From positions 18,843 to 82,842 of the forward strand of contig JAJPHS010000056.1 of the NCBI GenBank assembly GCA_021325175.1: 64,000 bases of DNA, written 5' to 3'. The stretch's first letter is position 1. Each line of letters starts with the position of its first letter. A program made the translations under genes and the position numbers. The stretch comes from Terriglobia bacterium (lineage in GTDB: Bacteria; Acidobacteriota; Terriglobia; Bryobacterales; Bryobacteraceae). Below the pieces are notes generated by a model. The model saw only the letters and a list, made by a program, of their open reading frames with translations. It did not search any database and had not been told where the DNA came from. Below are positions 1 through 10,662 of the stretch, in pieces.

Positions 1-675
1 CGGCGCGCGCACGAAAAAGTGGACCTGCTGCGAACGCTAAAGGCCGAGCGCGACCGGCTGGCGGAGTCGCTGGCGGAAAAAGAGGTCCTGCTTAAGGAAG
101 TTCACCACCGCGTGAAAAACAATTTGCAGGTGATCGCCAGCTTGCTGCGCCTTCAGGCTGCCTCCTTCGCCGATCCGGCGATGGCCGCCGCTCTGCGCGA
201 GAGCCAGAATCGTGTCGAGTCCATGGCTTTGATCCACGAGCAGCTTTATGAAACGAGCGACCTGCGCGAAGTGGATCTGGCCGAGCACGCCGGCCTGCTC
301 GCCAATAACCTGTATCGCTCCTATGGCGAGCCGGAGCGCATCGCGATGAGCTTCGCGGTCGAGAAATTGCCGCTGAGCCTCGATCGCGCGATTCCCGCGA
401 GCCTGATCCTCAACGAATTGATCTCGAACGCGCTCAAGCACGCTTTCCCCGGCGGCCGCGCCGGATCGATTGAGATTCGCGGGCGCGCCGAAAACGGAAA
501 GATTGCGCTGGAGGTCCACGACGACGGCGCGGGCGTGGCGCCCGAGTTGGACCTGAAGCGGCCGAAATCGCTCGGGCTGGAGATCGTCAACATTCTGACG
601 CGCCAGTTGAAAGGCGTTTTCGAGCTGGAGCGCGGCGAAGGAACGACGTTCCGCGTTTGCTTTCCGAGTTCGTGA
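1..675 (+). CDS. Sensor histidine kinase, C-terminal part (HisKA_2/HWE-like), cut by window start
   Basis: The frame is open from base 1, so the N-terminal sensor part lies outside the window; the GTG at 19 is probably internal. The phosphoacceptor region HHRVKNNLQ with the following LLRLQA helix is typical of HisKA_2/HWE kinases. The ATPase domain follows, with N-box NELISNALKHAF, G1 motif DDGAG and the late motif KSLGLEIVN, all intact. It should autophosphorylate on the His of HHRVKNN and pass phosphate to a receiver. The next gene starts 3 bp after the stop and carries an intact receiver, so the two probably form one signalling unit. The signal sensed cannot be read from this fragment. Confidence 0.88.
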   Translation, partial: RRAHEKVDLLRTLKAERDRLAESLAEKEVLLKEVHHRVKNNLQVIASLLRLQAASFADPAMAAALRESQNRVESMALIHEQLYETSDLREVDLAEHAGLLANNLYRSYGEPERIAMSFAVEKLPLSLDRAIPASLILNELISNALKHAFPGGRAGSIEIRGRAENGKIALEVHDDGAGVAPELDLKRPKSLGLEIVNILTRQLKGVFELERGEGTTFRVCFPSS

Positions 676-677
676 TT

Positions 678-2510
678 ATGGATCCGGCAATGTACAAGAT
701 TCTGGTGGTCGAAGACGAGGGGCTGATCGCGCACGACATCGCGGACCGTCTGGCGGCGCTCGGCCATAAGGTGATCGCGACGGCGGCCACGGCGGAGGAG
801 GCGATCGAGCGCGCCTCCGGCGCCGATCTGGTCCTGATGGACATTCGCCTGGACGGCCGCGCCGACGGGATCGAAGCGGCGGCCGAGATCCGCGCGCGAT
901 ATCACCTGCCGGTAATTTTCCTGACGGCGCACGCCGACCGCTCGACGCTTGAACGCGCCAAGACGGCCGCGCCGTTCGGATATATCGTCAAGCCGTTGTC
1001 GCACAATTCGCTGAATACGTCGATCGAAATGGCGATGCACAAATACCGGCTGGAGCGGCAGCTTGAGGAGCGCGAGGCGTGGATGCGAACCGTGCTCGGC
1101 TCGGTTGCCGACGCGGTCGTGGTCGCCGACGCGAGCGGGCGCGTGGTGATGCTGAATCTCGCCGCGGAGGTGCTGACGGGATGGCCGCACGCGGAGGCGC
1201 AGGGGCAGCCGGTCTCGAAAGTGGTCGCCCTGGCGAAAGAAAACGGAGCGGTCGCCGGCGAGGACCCGGTGGCGCTGGCAATGCTTCGCGATGCCGTGGT
1301 GCCGCTGGCGCGAAGCTGGCGCCTGGTTTCCCGCAGCGGGCGGGAAATGAGCGTCGAAGGCGCGGCCGCTCCGGTGAAGACCAACACCGGCATTATCGGC
1401 GCGGCGCTGAGCTTCCGCGACGTGAGCGCGCGGCGCTGGGAGGAGCAGCAGATCCGCCAATCGCAAAAACTTGAAGCGCTCGGCCGGCTGGCCGCCGGCG
1501 TTTCCACCGATTACTCAAACCTGCTGGGCATCGTTCGTAATCGGGCGGACCAGTTACTCCGCCACTTCGGAGAATACTCGCCCGCCCGCAAGCTGATCGA
1601 GGAGATCGAGCAGGCGGCCGTGGCGGCGGACCAGATCAACCGGCGGCTGGCGGCGTTCGGATCGCGGCAGGTGTGCCAACCCGAGCCGGTAAGCCTGAAC
1701 GCGCTGCTGCGGCGCTCGACCAAGCTGATCGAGTCCCTGGCCGGTACGCAAATCGAGCTGTCGATTCGCCCCGATCCGGCCACGATGCGCGTGCGCGCGG
1801 ACACGTCGCAGATCGAGCAGGCGCTGCTCGGCCTGATCCTGCATGCCTGCTCCAGGATGGCTTTGGGCGGGAAGCTGCTGATCGAGACGCGCAACGCCGG
1901 CGCGCCGGCCGGCAGTCAGATTGCCGCCTACGCAATGCTTGCGGTGACCTACACGGGCGAAGAAGACGAACCGGAGCGCCTGTTTGAGCCTTGCCCTGCG
2001 GGTGAAGAAGGAATGGCGCTGGCGATGGTGCACGCCATCGTCACCGAACACGGCGGCTACATCTCCGCACAGCGCGCCGGCTCCGGCGGCTGCCGCTTCG
2101 AAATTCTTCTTCCGGCCGAAACTGCCGCCGCGCTTCCGGCCGCTCGCGTTTTCTCGCGTCGGGAGGCGCCCGCCATCCTGCTGATCGAATCGCGCGACGC
2201 GGTTCGCGCTGAGCTTCACAATTTTTTCGAAGCCAACGGCTATAACCTGCTGGAGGCGGCCGATACCAGCGAGGCGCTAGCCGTGAGCAAGATGCACGAA
2301 GGCTCGATCGACCTGCTGATCGGCGAGGCGCCGCTTGGAGCGGCCGCGGCAGAACTGGTGCGGGAGCATTCAGCGCTGAAAGTGCTGGAAATTGTGGACG
2401 AAGCGCCGCGCGCCAATCAGATCCGTCGTCCCTTTACGCAGGCGGCGCTACTCGAAAAAGTGGAAGCGCTGCTTCAGGATCGCGCCAAGCTGGCCCCAGC
2501 GACGGCATAA
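678..2510 (+). CDS. REC-PAS-degenerate histidine kinase-degenerate REC regulator
   Basis: The 610-residue protein starts at ATG 678, 3 bp after the kinase stop; a second ATG at 690 is possible. Residues about 5-120 are an intact receiver with Asp55 in VLMDIRL, Thr in FLTAHAD and Lys in VKPL. A PAS domain and coiled linker follow (about 140-265). The kinase-like core is degenerate: the usual H of the GVAHDFNN-type motif is Thr277 (GVSTDYSN), the N-box Asn is His389, and the glycine-rich lid is replaced by EEGMALAM. The C-terminal receiver carries Glu550 where the phospho-Asp should be. The family normally forms a hybrid kinase. Here only the first receiver looks able to accept phosphate, so the rest may act as a scaffold (inference). 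Confidence 0.85.
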   Translation: MDPAMYKILVVEDEGLIAHDIADRLAALGHKVIATAATAEEAIERASGADLVLMDIRLDGRADGIEAAAEIRARYHLPVIFLTAHADRSTLERAKTAAPFGYIVKPLSHNSLNTSIEMAMHKYRLERQLEEREAWMRTVLGSVADAVVVADASGRVVMLNLAAEVLTGWPHAEAQGQPVSKVVALAKENGAVAGEDPVALAMLRDAVVPLARSWRLVSRSGREMSVEGAAAPVKTNTGIIGAALSFRDVSARRWEEQQIRQSQKLEALGRLAAGVSTDYSNLLGIVRNRADQLLRHFGEYSPARKLIEEIEQAAVAADQINRRLAAFGSRQVCQPEPVSLNALLRRSTKLIESLAGTQIELSIRPDPATMRVRADTSQIEQALLGLILHACSRMALGGKLLIETRNAGAPAGSQIAAYAMLAVTYTGEEDEPERLFEPCPAGEEGMALAMVHAIVTEHGGYISAQRAGSGGCRFEILLPAETAAALPAARVFSRREAPAILLIESRDAVRAELHNFFEANGYNLLEAADTSEALAVSKMHEGSIDLLIGEAPLGAAAAELVREHSALKVLEIVDEAPRANQIRRPFTQAALLEKVEALLQDRAKLAPATA

Positions 2511-2546
2511 ACCACTAAAAAACCAAGCGTTTCCCTGATTCTTCCG

Positions 2547-2575
2547 ATTCGCGAAGTGTTGATGCGAATTTTGCT
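2547..2575 (+). terminator. Weak hairpin followed by T-rich stretch
   Basis: ATTCGC (2547-2552) and GCGAAT (2564-2569) form a 6-bp stem with an 11-nt loop, followed by a T-rich stretch. It lies after the regulator gene and before the dnaK promoter, where a terminator is expected, but the stem is short and AT-rich. Confidence 0.25.
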
Positions 2576-2608
2576 TTGTATGAACTTAGCGATTTATTTA
2601 CAGCCTGA

Positions 2609-2628
2609 CTTGACAACACTAGACTAAG
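2609..2628. promoter_or_regulatory. Possible degenerate HAIR (HspR-binding) element
   Basis: CTTGACA, a 7-nt spacer and ACTAAG resemble the known HspR operator CTTGAGT-N7-ACTCAAG, with one base missing and mismatches in the inner positions. It overlaps the -35 box of the dnaK promoter, and an HspR-like gene closes the same operon. The match is imperfect, so this rests partly on context. Confidence 0.35.
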
Positions 2629-2638
2629 ATTGCATAAT
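2610..2638 (+). promoter_or_regulatory. dnaK promoter, TTGACA-N17-CATAAT
   Basis: A perfect -35 TTGACA (2610-2615), a 17-nt spacer and CATAAT (2633-2638) preceded by TTG give a strong housekeeping-type promoter. It lies 56 bp upstream of the dnaK start in an AT-richer intergenic region. No CIRCE repeat is seen. Confidence 0.75.
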
Positions 2639-2694
2639 CAAGACAGGCTAAATAAAAGCCGCGAGTTCTTAATACGAGAGGACGTCAGACAAGT

Positions 2695-4617
<1,923 letters not shown>

Positions 4618-4704
4618 GTGGCCGGTGTCCGGTGGCCAGAAGAAGCTAGTGCCGGCCACTAGCGACTGGCCACTGGCCACCGGGGAATCGGCCACTGGCT
4701 TAAT
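4618..4704. repeat. Short repeats in the dnaK-dnaJ spacer
   Basis: The 87-bp spacer is built from variants of GGCCACTGGC. It contains the inverted repeat CTAGTG-CCGGC-CACTAG (4646-4662) and a tandem CTGGCCA (4666-4672 and 4673-4679). It could fold into RNA hairpins between dnaK and dnaJ. Whether it attenuates transcription, protects mRNA ends or is a dispersed repeat is unknown. Confidence 0.6.
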
Positions 4705-5871
4705 ATGGCTCAGCAGGACTACTATCAAACCCTTGGTGTATCGCGCGAGGCGAGCGAAGAGGATATTCGCAAAGCGTACCGAAAACTCGCTCGTAAGCAT
4801 CACCCGGACCTGAATCCGGGCGATAAAGCAGCCGAGGAGCGCTTCAAAAAAGTCCAGGAAGCATACGACGTCCTGAGCGATCCGAAAAAGAAGCAGATGT
4901 ACGATCAGTACGGCTTCTATTCGGAAAACGGGATGCCCGGAGGAGCGGGAGCCGGCGCGGGCCAGCGCGGGCCCAACATGGGCTTCGGAGGGTTCGACTT
5001 TTCCGACATTTTCACGCGCGGCGCAGCGGGCGGGCGGCGGCCATCGGCGGAGGAGTCGGCCAATTTTCAAGATATTTTCAGCCAGTGGTTCGGCCGCCAC
5101 CACGGTGAAGAGTCCACCCTGCCGCAAAAGGGCAGCGATCTTGAATACGGTTTGAACATCGACTTCTGGCAGGCGATCCGCGGCACCCAGGTGAGGCTGA
5201 ATATTAACCGGCAGGAAGCGTGCACCAGCTGCGGAGGCACGGGCACGGCGAAGTCGGGCGCCAGCATGGTTTGCCCGGAATGCAATGGCAGCGGCACCGT
5301 GACCCAAGCCGCGGGCGCGATGCGCTTCAGCCTGACCTGCCCGCGATGCAATGGAACCGGACGCCTGCGCAATCAGTGTCCGGCGTGCCATGGCGACGGC
5401 CGCATCACCACCACGGAAACGGTGGAGGTGCGCATCCCGCCGGGGGCGCAGCAAGGCTCGCGTTTGCGGGTCCCTGGAAAAGGAAACGCGGGGACGCACG
5501 GCGCGCCGCCTGGCGATCTGTACATCACCGTCCGGGTCGAGCCGCATCCCTTCTTCCGGCGCGACGGCGACGACATTTACATTACGGTGCCAGTGCGGAT
5601 CGATGAAGCCGGGCTGGGAGCGAAAATCGAAGTGCCGACCATCGATGGCCGGGCGCTACTGAAAATTCCGCAGGGAACCAAGAATGGCCAGAAGTTCCGG
5701 ATGCGCGAAAAAGGAGTGCTGAATTCCCGCACCGGACAGCGCGGCGATCAAATTGTCGAGGTGGCGATCGAGGCGCCGGAGGTTCACGACGAGCGCACCA
5801 AGGAGCTGCTACGCGAGTACGCCAGGCTTCATCCCGACGATCCGCGCCAGGCCGTCTGGGCGAAGCTATGA
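4705..5871 (+). CDS. dnaJ: Co-chaperone DnaJ (Hsp40, type I)
   Basis: The 388-residue protein has an N-terminal J domain (about 4-70) with the HPD tripeptide in [10 protein letters not shown], which stimulates DnaK ATPase. A Gly-rich linker with FDFSDIF follows. Four zinc-binding repeats come next: [24 protein letters not shown] and CPACHGDG. The C-terminal substrate-binding domains complete the family layout. No Shine-Dalgarno sequence is visible before the ATG, so translation may depend on the upstream dnaK message or on the structured spacer. Its stop codon overlaps the start of the downstream hspR by 4 bp. Confidence 0.97.
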   Translation: MAQQDYYQTLGVSREASEEDIRKAYRKLARKHHPDLNPGDKAAEERFKKVQEAYDVLSDPKKKQMYDQYGFYSENGMPGGAGAGAGQRGPNMGFGGFDFSDIFTRGAAGGRRPSAEESANFQDIFSQWFGRHHGEESTLPQKGSDLEYGLNIDFWQAIRGTQVRLNINRQEACTSCGGTGTAKSGASMVCPECNGSGTVTQAAGAMRFSLTCPRCNGTGRLRNQCPACHGDGRITTTETVEVRIPPGAQQGSRLRVPGKGNAGTHGAPPGDLYITVRVEPHPFFRRDGDDIYITVPVRIDEAGLGAKIEVPTIDGRALLKIPQGTKNGQKFRMREKGVLNSRTGQRGDQIVEVAIEAPEVHDERTKELLREYARLHPDDPRQAVWAKL

Positions 5872-6248
5872 GGAAACGGAACAAGGCTGCCTACATGATC
5901 TCGGCTGTGGCCGAGCAGTATCAGATCCATCCGCAAACGCTGCGCCTGTATGAGCGCGAAGGCTTGCTGAAGCCCTCCCGCAGCGATGGCAACACGCGTC
6001 TTTACACCGAAGAAGACCTGGAGCGGCTGGAGGTGATTCTCAAGCTCACTCGCGATCTGGGCGTCAATCTGGCGGGCGTCGAAATTATCCTCAATATGCG
6101 CGAAAAAATGGCGGAAATGCAGCGTCAAATCGAGCAGTTTGTCGCCAGTCTGAATACCGAATTAGCGCAGCGCCCGCCTCATCCCGCCGGACCGGAAAAT
6201 TCGCTGGTCCCGGTGATCGAAGTGAAGAAGATGAAACGAACCGGTTAG
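5868..6248 (+). CDS. hspR: MerR-family heat-shock regulator, HspR-like
   Basis: This 126-residue protein starts in an ATGA overlap with the dnaJ stop. A MerR-type winged HTH covers about residues 10-80, with the hallmark [13 protein letters not shown] and [19 protein letters not shown] short helical coiled segment ([13 protein letters not shown]) follows, and no ligand-binding domain is visible. In actinobacteria, HspR encoded after dnaKJ represses the operon by binding HAIR repeats with DnaK as co-repressor. The same feedback is inferred here from operon position. No metal-binding cysteines are seen, arguing against a metal sensor. Confidence 0.85.
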   Translation: MRKRNKAAYMISAVAEQYQIHPQTLRLYEREGLLKPSRSDGNTRLYTEEDLERLEVILKLTRDLGVNLAGVEIILNMREKMAEMQRQIEQFVASLNTELAQRPPHPAGPENSLVPVIEVKKMKRTG

Positions 6249-6294
6249 GCGAATGAGTCGCTGAGCAAAACGTTCCACTCCGGATTCTTCGTGC

Positions 6295-6338
6295 GTAGCA
6301 CGCCACAACTTCAAGTTAGCCGGCGTCTGCTACGTTTT
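6295..6338 (+). terminator. Hairpin with T-tract after hspR
   Basis: GTAGCA-CGCC (6295-6304) pairs with GGCG-TC-TGCTAC (6322-6333), leaving a 2-nt bulge, and is followed by GTTTT. The loop holds the small palindrome AACTTCAAGTT. It fits a rho-independent terminator for the dnaK operon, but it ends only 5 nt before the next start codon and could instead affect that gene. Confidence 0.4.
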
Positions 6339-6342
6339 AGAT

Positions 6343-7566
6343 ATGCGATTTTTTGTCTCGGTCCTTTTTGCGTCCGCGCTTCTGGCGCAGGATGCCGCCC
6401 GCCTGGCCGAAGATCCGGCCATCAAGGTGGCCTTCGCGGCGATCCAGAAGAATGAGCCGCATTTTATCGACGAACAGATCCGGATTTGCGAAATTCCCGC
6501 GCCGCCGTTTCACGAGGAAGCGCGCGCCAAGGAACTGGAGCGGTTGTTCCAGCAGGCCGGGCTGCATGAGGTGCGGATCGATAAAGCCGGCAACGTGATC
6601 GGCGTGCGCCCCGGAGCATCGCCGCATCCGAACCTGCTGCTTCAGGCTCATCTCGATACCGTGTTTCCGGAAGGAACCAATGTCAAGGTCACGCGCGAGG
6701 GAACGCTGCTCAAAGGCCCCGGCATCGGCGACGATTGCCGCGGGCTGGCGACGATGCTGGGCGTAATTCGGGCGCTCGAGGAAGCGCACGTGAAAACTCC
6801 GGGGACGATTACCTTCGCCGCCGACGTCGGAGAAGAGGGCCTGGGCGATTTGCGCGGCACCAAGGAGCTTTTTAACAACACTCTCAAAGGCCAGATCGAT
6901 AAATTTATTTCCATTGACGGCCTGGGATTGGGAATCACCAACATCGGCGTGGGCAGCTATCGTTATCGCGTCGAGTTCAAGGGTCCGGGCGGGCACAGCT
7001 TTGGCGCGTTCGGCATGGTGAATCCGATTCAGGCCATGGGGCGCGCGATTGCAAAGATCGATAACTTCGATGTTCCGAAGAATCCGAAGACGACCTTCAA
7101 CGTGGGCCGCGTGGGCGGCGGAACGTCGGTGAACGCGATTCCCTTTGAATGCTGGATGGAAGTGGATATGCGCTCGGCCGACAAGAATTCGCTCGAAGCG
7201 GTGAACGCCAAATTCAAGGCGGCCATCGCCGAAGCAGTCGAGGAAGAAAACAAGCGATGGCCGGGACATGGAACCGTGACCGCGTCGCCGGAACTGGTCG
7301 GGTTGCGGCCGGCCGGCAGCACACCGGCGGATTCGGCGATCGTGATCGCGGCGGTCGCGGCGACGAAGGTTGTGGGCGGCTCCGGACGCCTCGGCGAAGG
7401 CTCGACGGACGCGAACGTGCCGATGAATTTAGGGATTCCCGCGATCACCATCGGCGGCGGCGGAAGAGGCAGCGGAGCGCACGCGCTGGACGAACAGTTC
7501 GATACGAAAGATTCGTATCTGGGCACGGAACGGGCGCTGCTGCTGGCTGTCGCGCTGGCGCGGTAA
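6343..7566 (+). CDS. Secreted M20-family metallopeptidase
   Basis: The 407-residue protein begins with a short hydrophobic signal sequence (MRFFVSVLFASALLAQ), so it is probably exported to the periplasm. The M20 metal site is readable: H103 in QAHLDTVFP, D130/D131 in GIGDDCRG, the catalytic pair E164-E165 in DVGEEGLG and a late His in SGAHALDE. The dimerisation-domain insertion starts near GPGGHSFGAFG. The family hydrolyses peptides or acylated amino acids, and the PepT-like layout suggests a small peptide substrate, but specificity is not readable. No Shine-Dalgarno sequence is seen. It stands between the hspR hairpin and the rfbD-like gene. Confidence 0.88.
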   Translation: MRFFVSVLFASALLAQDAARLAEDPAIKVAFAAIQKNEPHFIDEQIRICEIPAPPFHEEARAKELERLFQQAGLHEVRIDKAGNVIGVRPGASPHPNLLLQAHLDTVFPEGTNVKVTREGTLLKGPGIGDDCRGLATMLGVIRALEEAHVKTPGTITFAADVGEEGLGDLRGTKELFNNTLKGQIDKFISIDGLGLGITNIGVGSYRYRVEFKGPGGHSFGAFGMVNPIQAMGRAIAKIDNFDVPKNPKTTFNVGRVGGGTSVNAIPFECWMEVDMRSADKNSLEAVNAKFKAAIAEAVEEENKRWPGHGTVTASPELVGLRPAGSTPADSAIVIAAVAATKVVGGSGRLGEGSTDANVPMNLGIPAITIGGGGRGSGAHALDEQFDTKDSYLGTERALLLAVALAR

Positions 7567-7607
7567 TCCGGGGCCGCCCGATCCCCACGACCCGCTCTTT
7601 GGTTCCC

Positions 7608-7613
7608 TACAAT
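7608..7613 (+). promoter_or_regulatory. -10 hexamer TACAAT placed for a leaderless transcript
   Basis: TACAAT ends 6 nt before the GTG start at 7620, so the predicted transcription start coincides with the first codon. No Shine-Dalgarno sequence and no clear -35 are seen. Confidence 0.45.
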
Positions 7614-7619
7614 AATTAC

Positions 7620-8507
7620 GTGCAGCGACGGGTAGCAGTCTTCGGCAGCGGCGGTCAGTTGGGAGTGGAACTGGTTTCGTCTTTCGCCTCGCGCGGATGG
7701 GAGGTGCTCGCCTACGACCGCGGCAGCGTCGATATCACCGATCAGGGGCAAGTGGAGCGAACCATCGCGCAGGCCGATCCGCCGGTGGTGGTCAACGCGG
7801 CGGCCTACAATCAGGTGGATATCGCCGAAAAGGAGCCTCTGGCGGCGTTCCAAGTGAACGCGCTCGCCGTGCGCAATCTGGCGATGGCGTGCCGCCAGGC
7901 CGACGCGCGCTTCGTCCATTTTTCGACCGATTACGTCTTCGATGGGCTCGCCGGGCGCGCCTACACCGAAGAGGACCCGCCGCATCCGCTGGGAGCTTAC
8001 GCGGTCTCGAAGCTCGCGGGCGAAATGTACGCGCGCGCGTACCTGGATCGCCTGCTGATTCTGCGCACCTCCGGGGTTTACGGCCCAGGCGGTCTGGCGA
8101 CGGCGCGCGGCAATTTCGTCGAGCTGATGCTTCGGCTGGCGCGCACTGGTCAGCCCATTCGGGTGGTGGAAGATCATGTCGCCTCGCCCACGTTTGCTCC
8201 CGCGCTCGCCTCGCGCACGGTGGATCTTGTCGAGCGCGGCGCGGAAGGAATCGTGCATGCCGGCGGGGGCGCTCCGATATCCTGGTTCGACTGGGCGGTG
8301 AAAATCTTCGCCGCCGCCGGCCTTCATCCGCCGTTGAAGGCGACCAACGAACGCGAGTTTCGCACCGCGGCGCGGCGCCCGAAATATTCGGCGCTGTCAA
8401 ACGCCAGGATGGAATCACTCGGCATCGCGCCGATGCCGCCGCTGGATGAGGCGATCCGAACTTATCTCGAGTTGCGCAGCCGCAGGACTGCCGACGTAGC
8501 CGGATGA
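7620..8507 (+). CDS. rfbD: dTDP-4-dehydrorhamnose reductase family protein (RmlD-like)
   Basis: The frame is open far upstream into the M20 gene, but family similarity starts at GTG 7620 (VQRRVAVFGSGGQLG), giving 295 residues. An NAD(P)-binding Rossmann motif GSGGQLG, the substrate-region motif STDYVFDG and the catalytic YAVSKLAGE (Tyr-x3-Lys) mark an extended SDR of the RmlD type. The enzyme would reduce a dTDP-4-keto-6-deoxysugar in the cytoplasm for surface polysaccharide. No other rml genes are nearby. The stop overlaps the next gene by 4 bp, in a run of catabolic-looking genes, so a different substrate is possible. Confidence 0.85.
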   Translation: MQRRVAVFGSGGQLGVELVSSFASRGWEVLAYDRGSVDITDQGQVERTIAQADPPVVVNAAAYNQVDIAEKEPLAAFQVNALAVRNLAMACRQADARFVHFSTDYVFDGLAGRAYTEEDPPHPLGAYAVSKLAGEMYARAYLDRLLILRTSGVYGPGGLATARGNFVELMLRLARTGQPIRVVEDHVASPTFAPALASRTVDLVERGAEGIVHAGGGAPISWFDWAVKIFAAAGLHPPLKATNEREFRTAARRPKYSALSNARMESLGIAPMPPLDEAIRTYLELRSRRTADVAG

Positions 8508-9112
8508 AATTCGCCTCCGCTACCTGGAGCGACGCGCTCGATCAGCTCCGCATCCGCGGCGTGATGGAAGGGCTCGTGCTGCGCAGCGGCGCGGGTTCGA
8601 TTCTGGGTCCGGCGCTAACGGTGAAAGAAACGACCGGCGAATTTCCCGTCGAAGAGTTCGGGATCGCGAACGTGATCGAGGCGATCACGCCGGGCGCGAT
8701 CCTGGTATTCGACGTTGGCGGCGAGGCGATTTCCACCTTCGGCGGGCTGGCCGCGATCGCCGCGCGGAACAAAGGAGCATCCGGAGTGATTATCGACGGA
8801 GCGTGCCGCGATCTCGCCGAAATTCAGAACACCGGCTTGTGGCTGGCGAGCCGGCGCCTCACCCCGCTTTCGGGAAAAGGGCGCATCAAGACCGAAGCGA
8901 TCGGCGCGCCGGTCACGGCCGGCGGAATCGAAGTTAAATTGGGGGATTTTATCGCGGCCGATGAAACCGGCATCCTCCGCATCCCCGGCGACCGGCTGAG
9001 GGAAGCGGCCGAAATCGCTCACCAGTTGCAATCGCGCGATGAGATTTTCGCCAAAGCGTTGCGCGCGGGCGAATCCTTTCGCGCCGCCGCCGATCGGCTG
9101 AAACATCTATGA
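8504..9112 (+). CDS. RraA-like / HMG aldolase-family protein
   Basis: This 202-residue protein has the RraA/4-hydroxy-4-methyl-2-oxoglutarate aldolase fold signature GGLAAIAARNKGASGVIIDGA followed by CRD, where the Gly-rich loop and the R-D pair bind substrate and divalent metal in the aldolases. Despite the name, few family members regulate RNase E. The context, between an SDR and a TPP enzyme and overlapping both by 4 bp, favours a lyase, decarboxylase or aldolase role on a small oxo-acid. The actual substrate is not readable. Confidence 0.82.
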   Translation: MKFASATWSDALDQLRIRGVMEGLVLRSGAGSILGPALTVKETTGEFPVEEFGIANVIEAITPGAILVFDVGGEAISTFGGLAAIAARNKGASGVIIDGACRDLAEIQNTGLWLASRRLTPLSGKGRIKTEAIGAPVTAGGIEVKLGDFIAADETGILRIPGDRLREAAEIAHQLQSRDEIFAKALRAGESFRAAADRLKHL

Positions 9113-10656
9113 CCAACGCGGGCCTGATCATTCGCACGCTGCAATCGGCGGGCGTGCAGCGGCTGTTCGGCATGCCCGGCGGCGGCAGCAACGCCGATCT
9201 GATCGAGGCCGCGCGCCTCGCCGGTCTTCCTTTCACGCTGGCGCACACCGAGACCGCGGCGGCGTTCATGGCCACCGCGCAGGCGGAAATCACCGGCCGG
9301 CCGGGCGCGTGTCTGGCGACGCTCGGCCCCGGAGCGGCATCGCTGATGAACGGCGTAGCCAATGCATTTCTGGAGCGCGCGCCGTTGATCGTGCTGACCG
9401 ATTGTCAACCCGGCCGGATGCAGCATCAGGTTCTGCCGCAGAGTGAGATTTTCGAGCCGGTGGTGAAATGGACCGGGCGTCCCACCGCCGATGAGGCGCC
9501 GCAAGCGCTCGCATGCGCCCTGGAGGCGGCCGAAACATTTCCGCCCGGTCCCGCGCACATCGATCTTTCCAGCGACGTCACCAATGCGCCGGCGCGCGAG
9601 CACGCACCGCGGTCACGAAGCGCTCACGCGATGGCGCCAGCCGCGATTCCGCCGATTGTCGCCGAAGCCAGGCGTCCGCTGTTTTTGGTCGGGCTCGGGG
9701 GACGGATGAAGAATATCGCCGCGCTGTGCGAGCGTTTTTCGATCCCCGCGCTGGTCACGTATAAAGCAAAGGGCGTGGTCCCGGATCGCTGCCCCTGGTT
9801 CGGCGGCGTCTTCACTAACGGCACGCTGGAGCGCGAGATCATCGAACGAGCCGATCTGCTGATCGCCGTCGGGCTGGATCCGGTGGAACTGATTCCCCGC
9901 CCCTGGAATTTTCGGCAACCCGTGGTTTCGCTCGCCGCCGGACCGATGCGGCAATCGCAGATCCCGCTCGCCGCCGCGCTGACCGGCGATGTTTCCGGGC
10001 TTCTCGCGTCTCTGCCGCTGGGCCCAAGCGAGTGGCGCCGCGAGGAAGTTGAGGATCTCGCCGCAAAGCAGCGGGCACGGATGCGGCCGCCGGGAAACGG
10101 TCTTGTTCCCCATCGCGTCGTCGACATCGCGGCGGAAGTATACGAAGGCGCGCGCATCACGGTAGACGCCGGCGCGCACATGTTTCCGGTGATGGCGTTG
10201 TGGCCCGCTTCGCAACCGAACGGCGTGCTCATCTCCAACGGGCTTTCGACGATGGGATTCGCGCTGCCCGCCGCAATCGGCGCGGCGCTGCTGGATCGGG
10301 CAAAACCGGTGATCGCGTTCACCGGCGACGGCGGTCTGCTCATCTGTCTCGCGGAGTTGCGCACCGCCGCGCGGGAAAATGTGCCGGTGCGCGTGATCGT
10401 GTTTGACGATGGCGACCTTACGCTGATCAAAGTAAAACAACAGCAGCGCGGCTACGCTCCCGATGGCGTGCGGATCGGGGAAATCGATTGGCAAAGCGTT
10501 TCGTCCGGCCTTGGCGTTCGCGCCCATTGCTGCACAACTGAAGAAGAGCTTCGCGGCGCGCTGCGCGAATCCGCCGGCCATGCCGGACCTGTGCTGATCG
10601 CGGCCAGAATTTCGACCGCAACCTACCAGGCGACCCTGCAAGCGTTACGAGGATAA
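9109..10656 (+). CDS. Thiamine-pyrophosphate enzyme (acetolactate synthase/decarboxylase superfamily)
   Basis: The 515-residue protein has the three-domain layout of POX-type TPP enzymes. The N-terminal PYR domain contains the catalytic Glu48 in AHTETAAAF. The central domain is short. The C-terminal PP domain carries the metal/diphosphate motif starting at GDGGLLICLAELRTA and ending in VFDDGD, where the usual NN is DD. Such enzymes cleave or join carbon bonds next to a keto group (2-oxo-acid decarboxylase or acetolactate synthase type). No regulatory subunit gene is near, which argues against ilvB. Translationally coupled with the RraA-like gene and followed 6 bp later by the MmgE/PrpD gene, it probably serves a catabolic step. 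Confidence 0.85.
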   Translation: MTNAGLIIRTLQSAGVQRLFGMPGGGSNADLIEAARLAGLPFTLAHTETAAAFMATAQAEITGRPGACLATLGPGAASLMNGVANAFLERAPLIVLTDCQPGRMQHQVLPQSEIFEPVVKWTGRPTADEAPQALACALEAAETFPPGPAHIDLSSDVTNAPAREHAPRSRSAHAMAPAAIPPIVAEARRPLFLVGLGGRMKNIAALCERFSIPALVTYKAKGVVPDRCPWFGGVFTNGTLEREIIERADLLIAVGLDPVELIPRPWNFRQPVVSLAAGPMRQSQIPLAAALTGDVSGLLASLPLGPSEWRREEVEDLAAKQRARMRPPGNGLVPHRVVDIAAEVYEGARITVDAGAHMFPVMALWPASQPNGVLISNGLSTMGFALPAAIGAALLDRAKPVIAFTGDGGLLICLAELRTAARENVPVRVIVFDDGDLTLIKVKQQQRGYAPDGVRIGEIDWQSVSSGLGVRAHCCTTEEELRGALRESAGHAGPVLIAARISTATYQATLQALRG

Positions 10657-10662
10657 ATCAGG

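Noticed and set aside
2510..2694. CIRCE element before dnaK
   Set aside because: No TTAGCACTC-N9-GAGTGCTAA-like repeat is present in the spacer.
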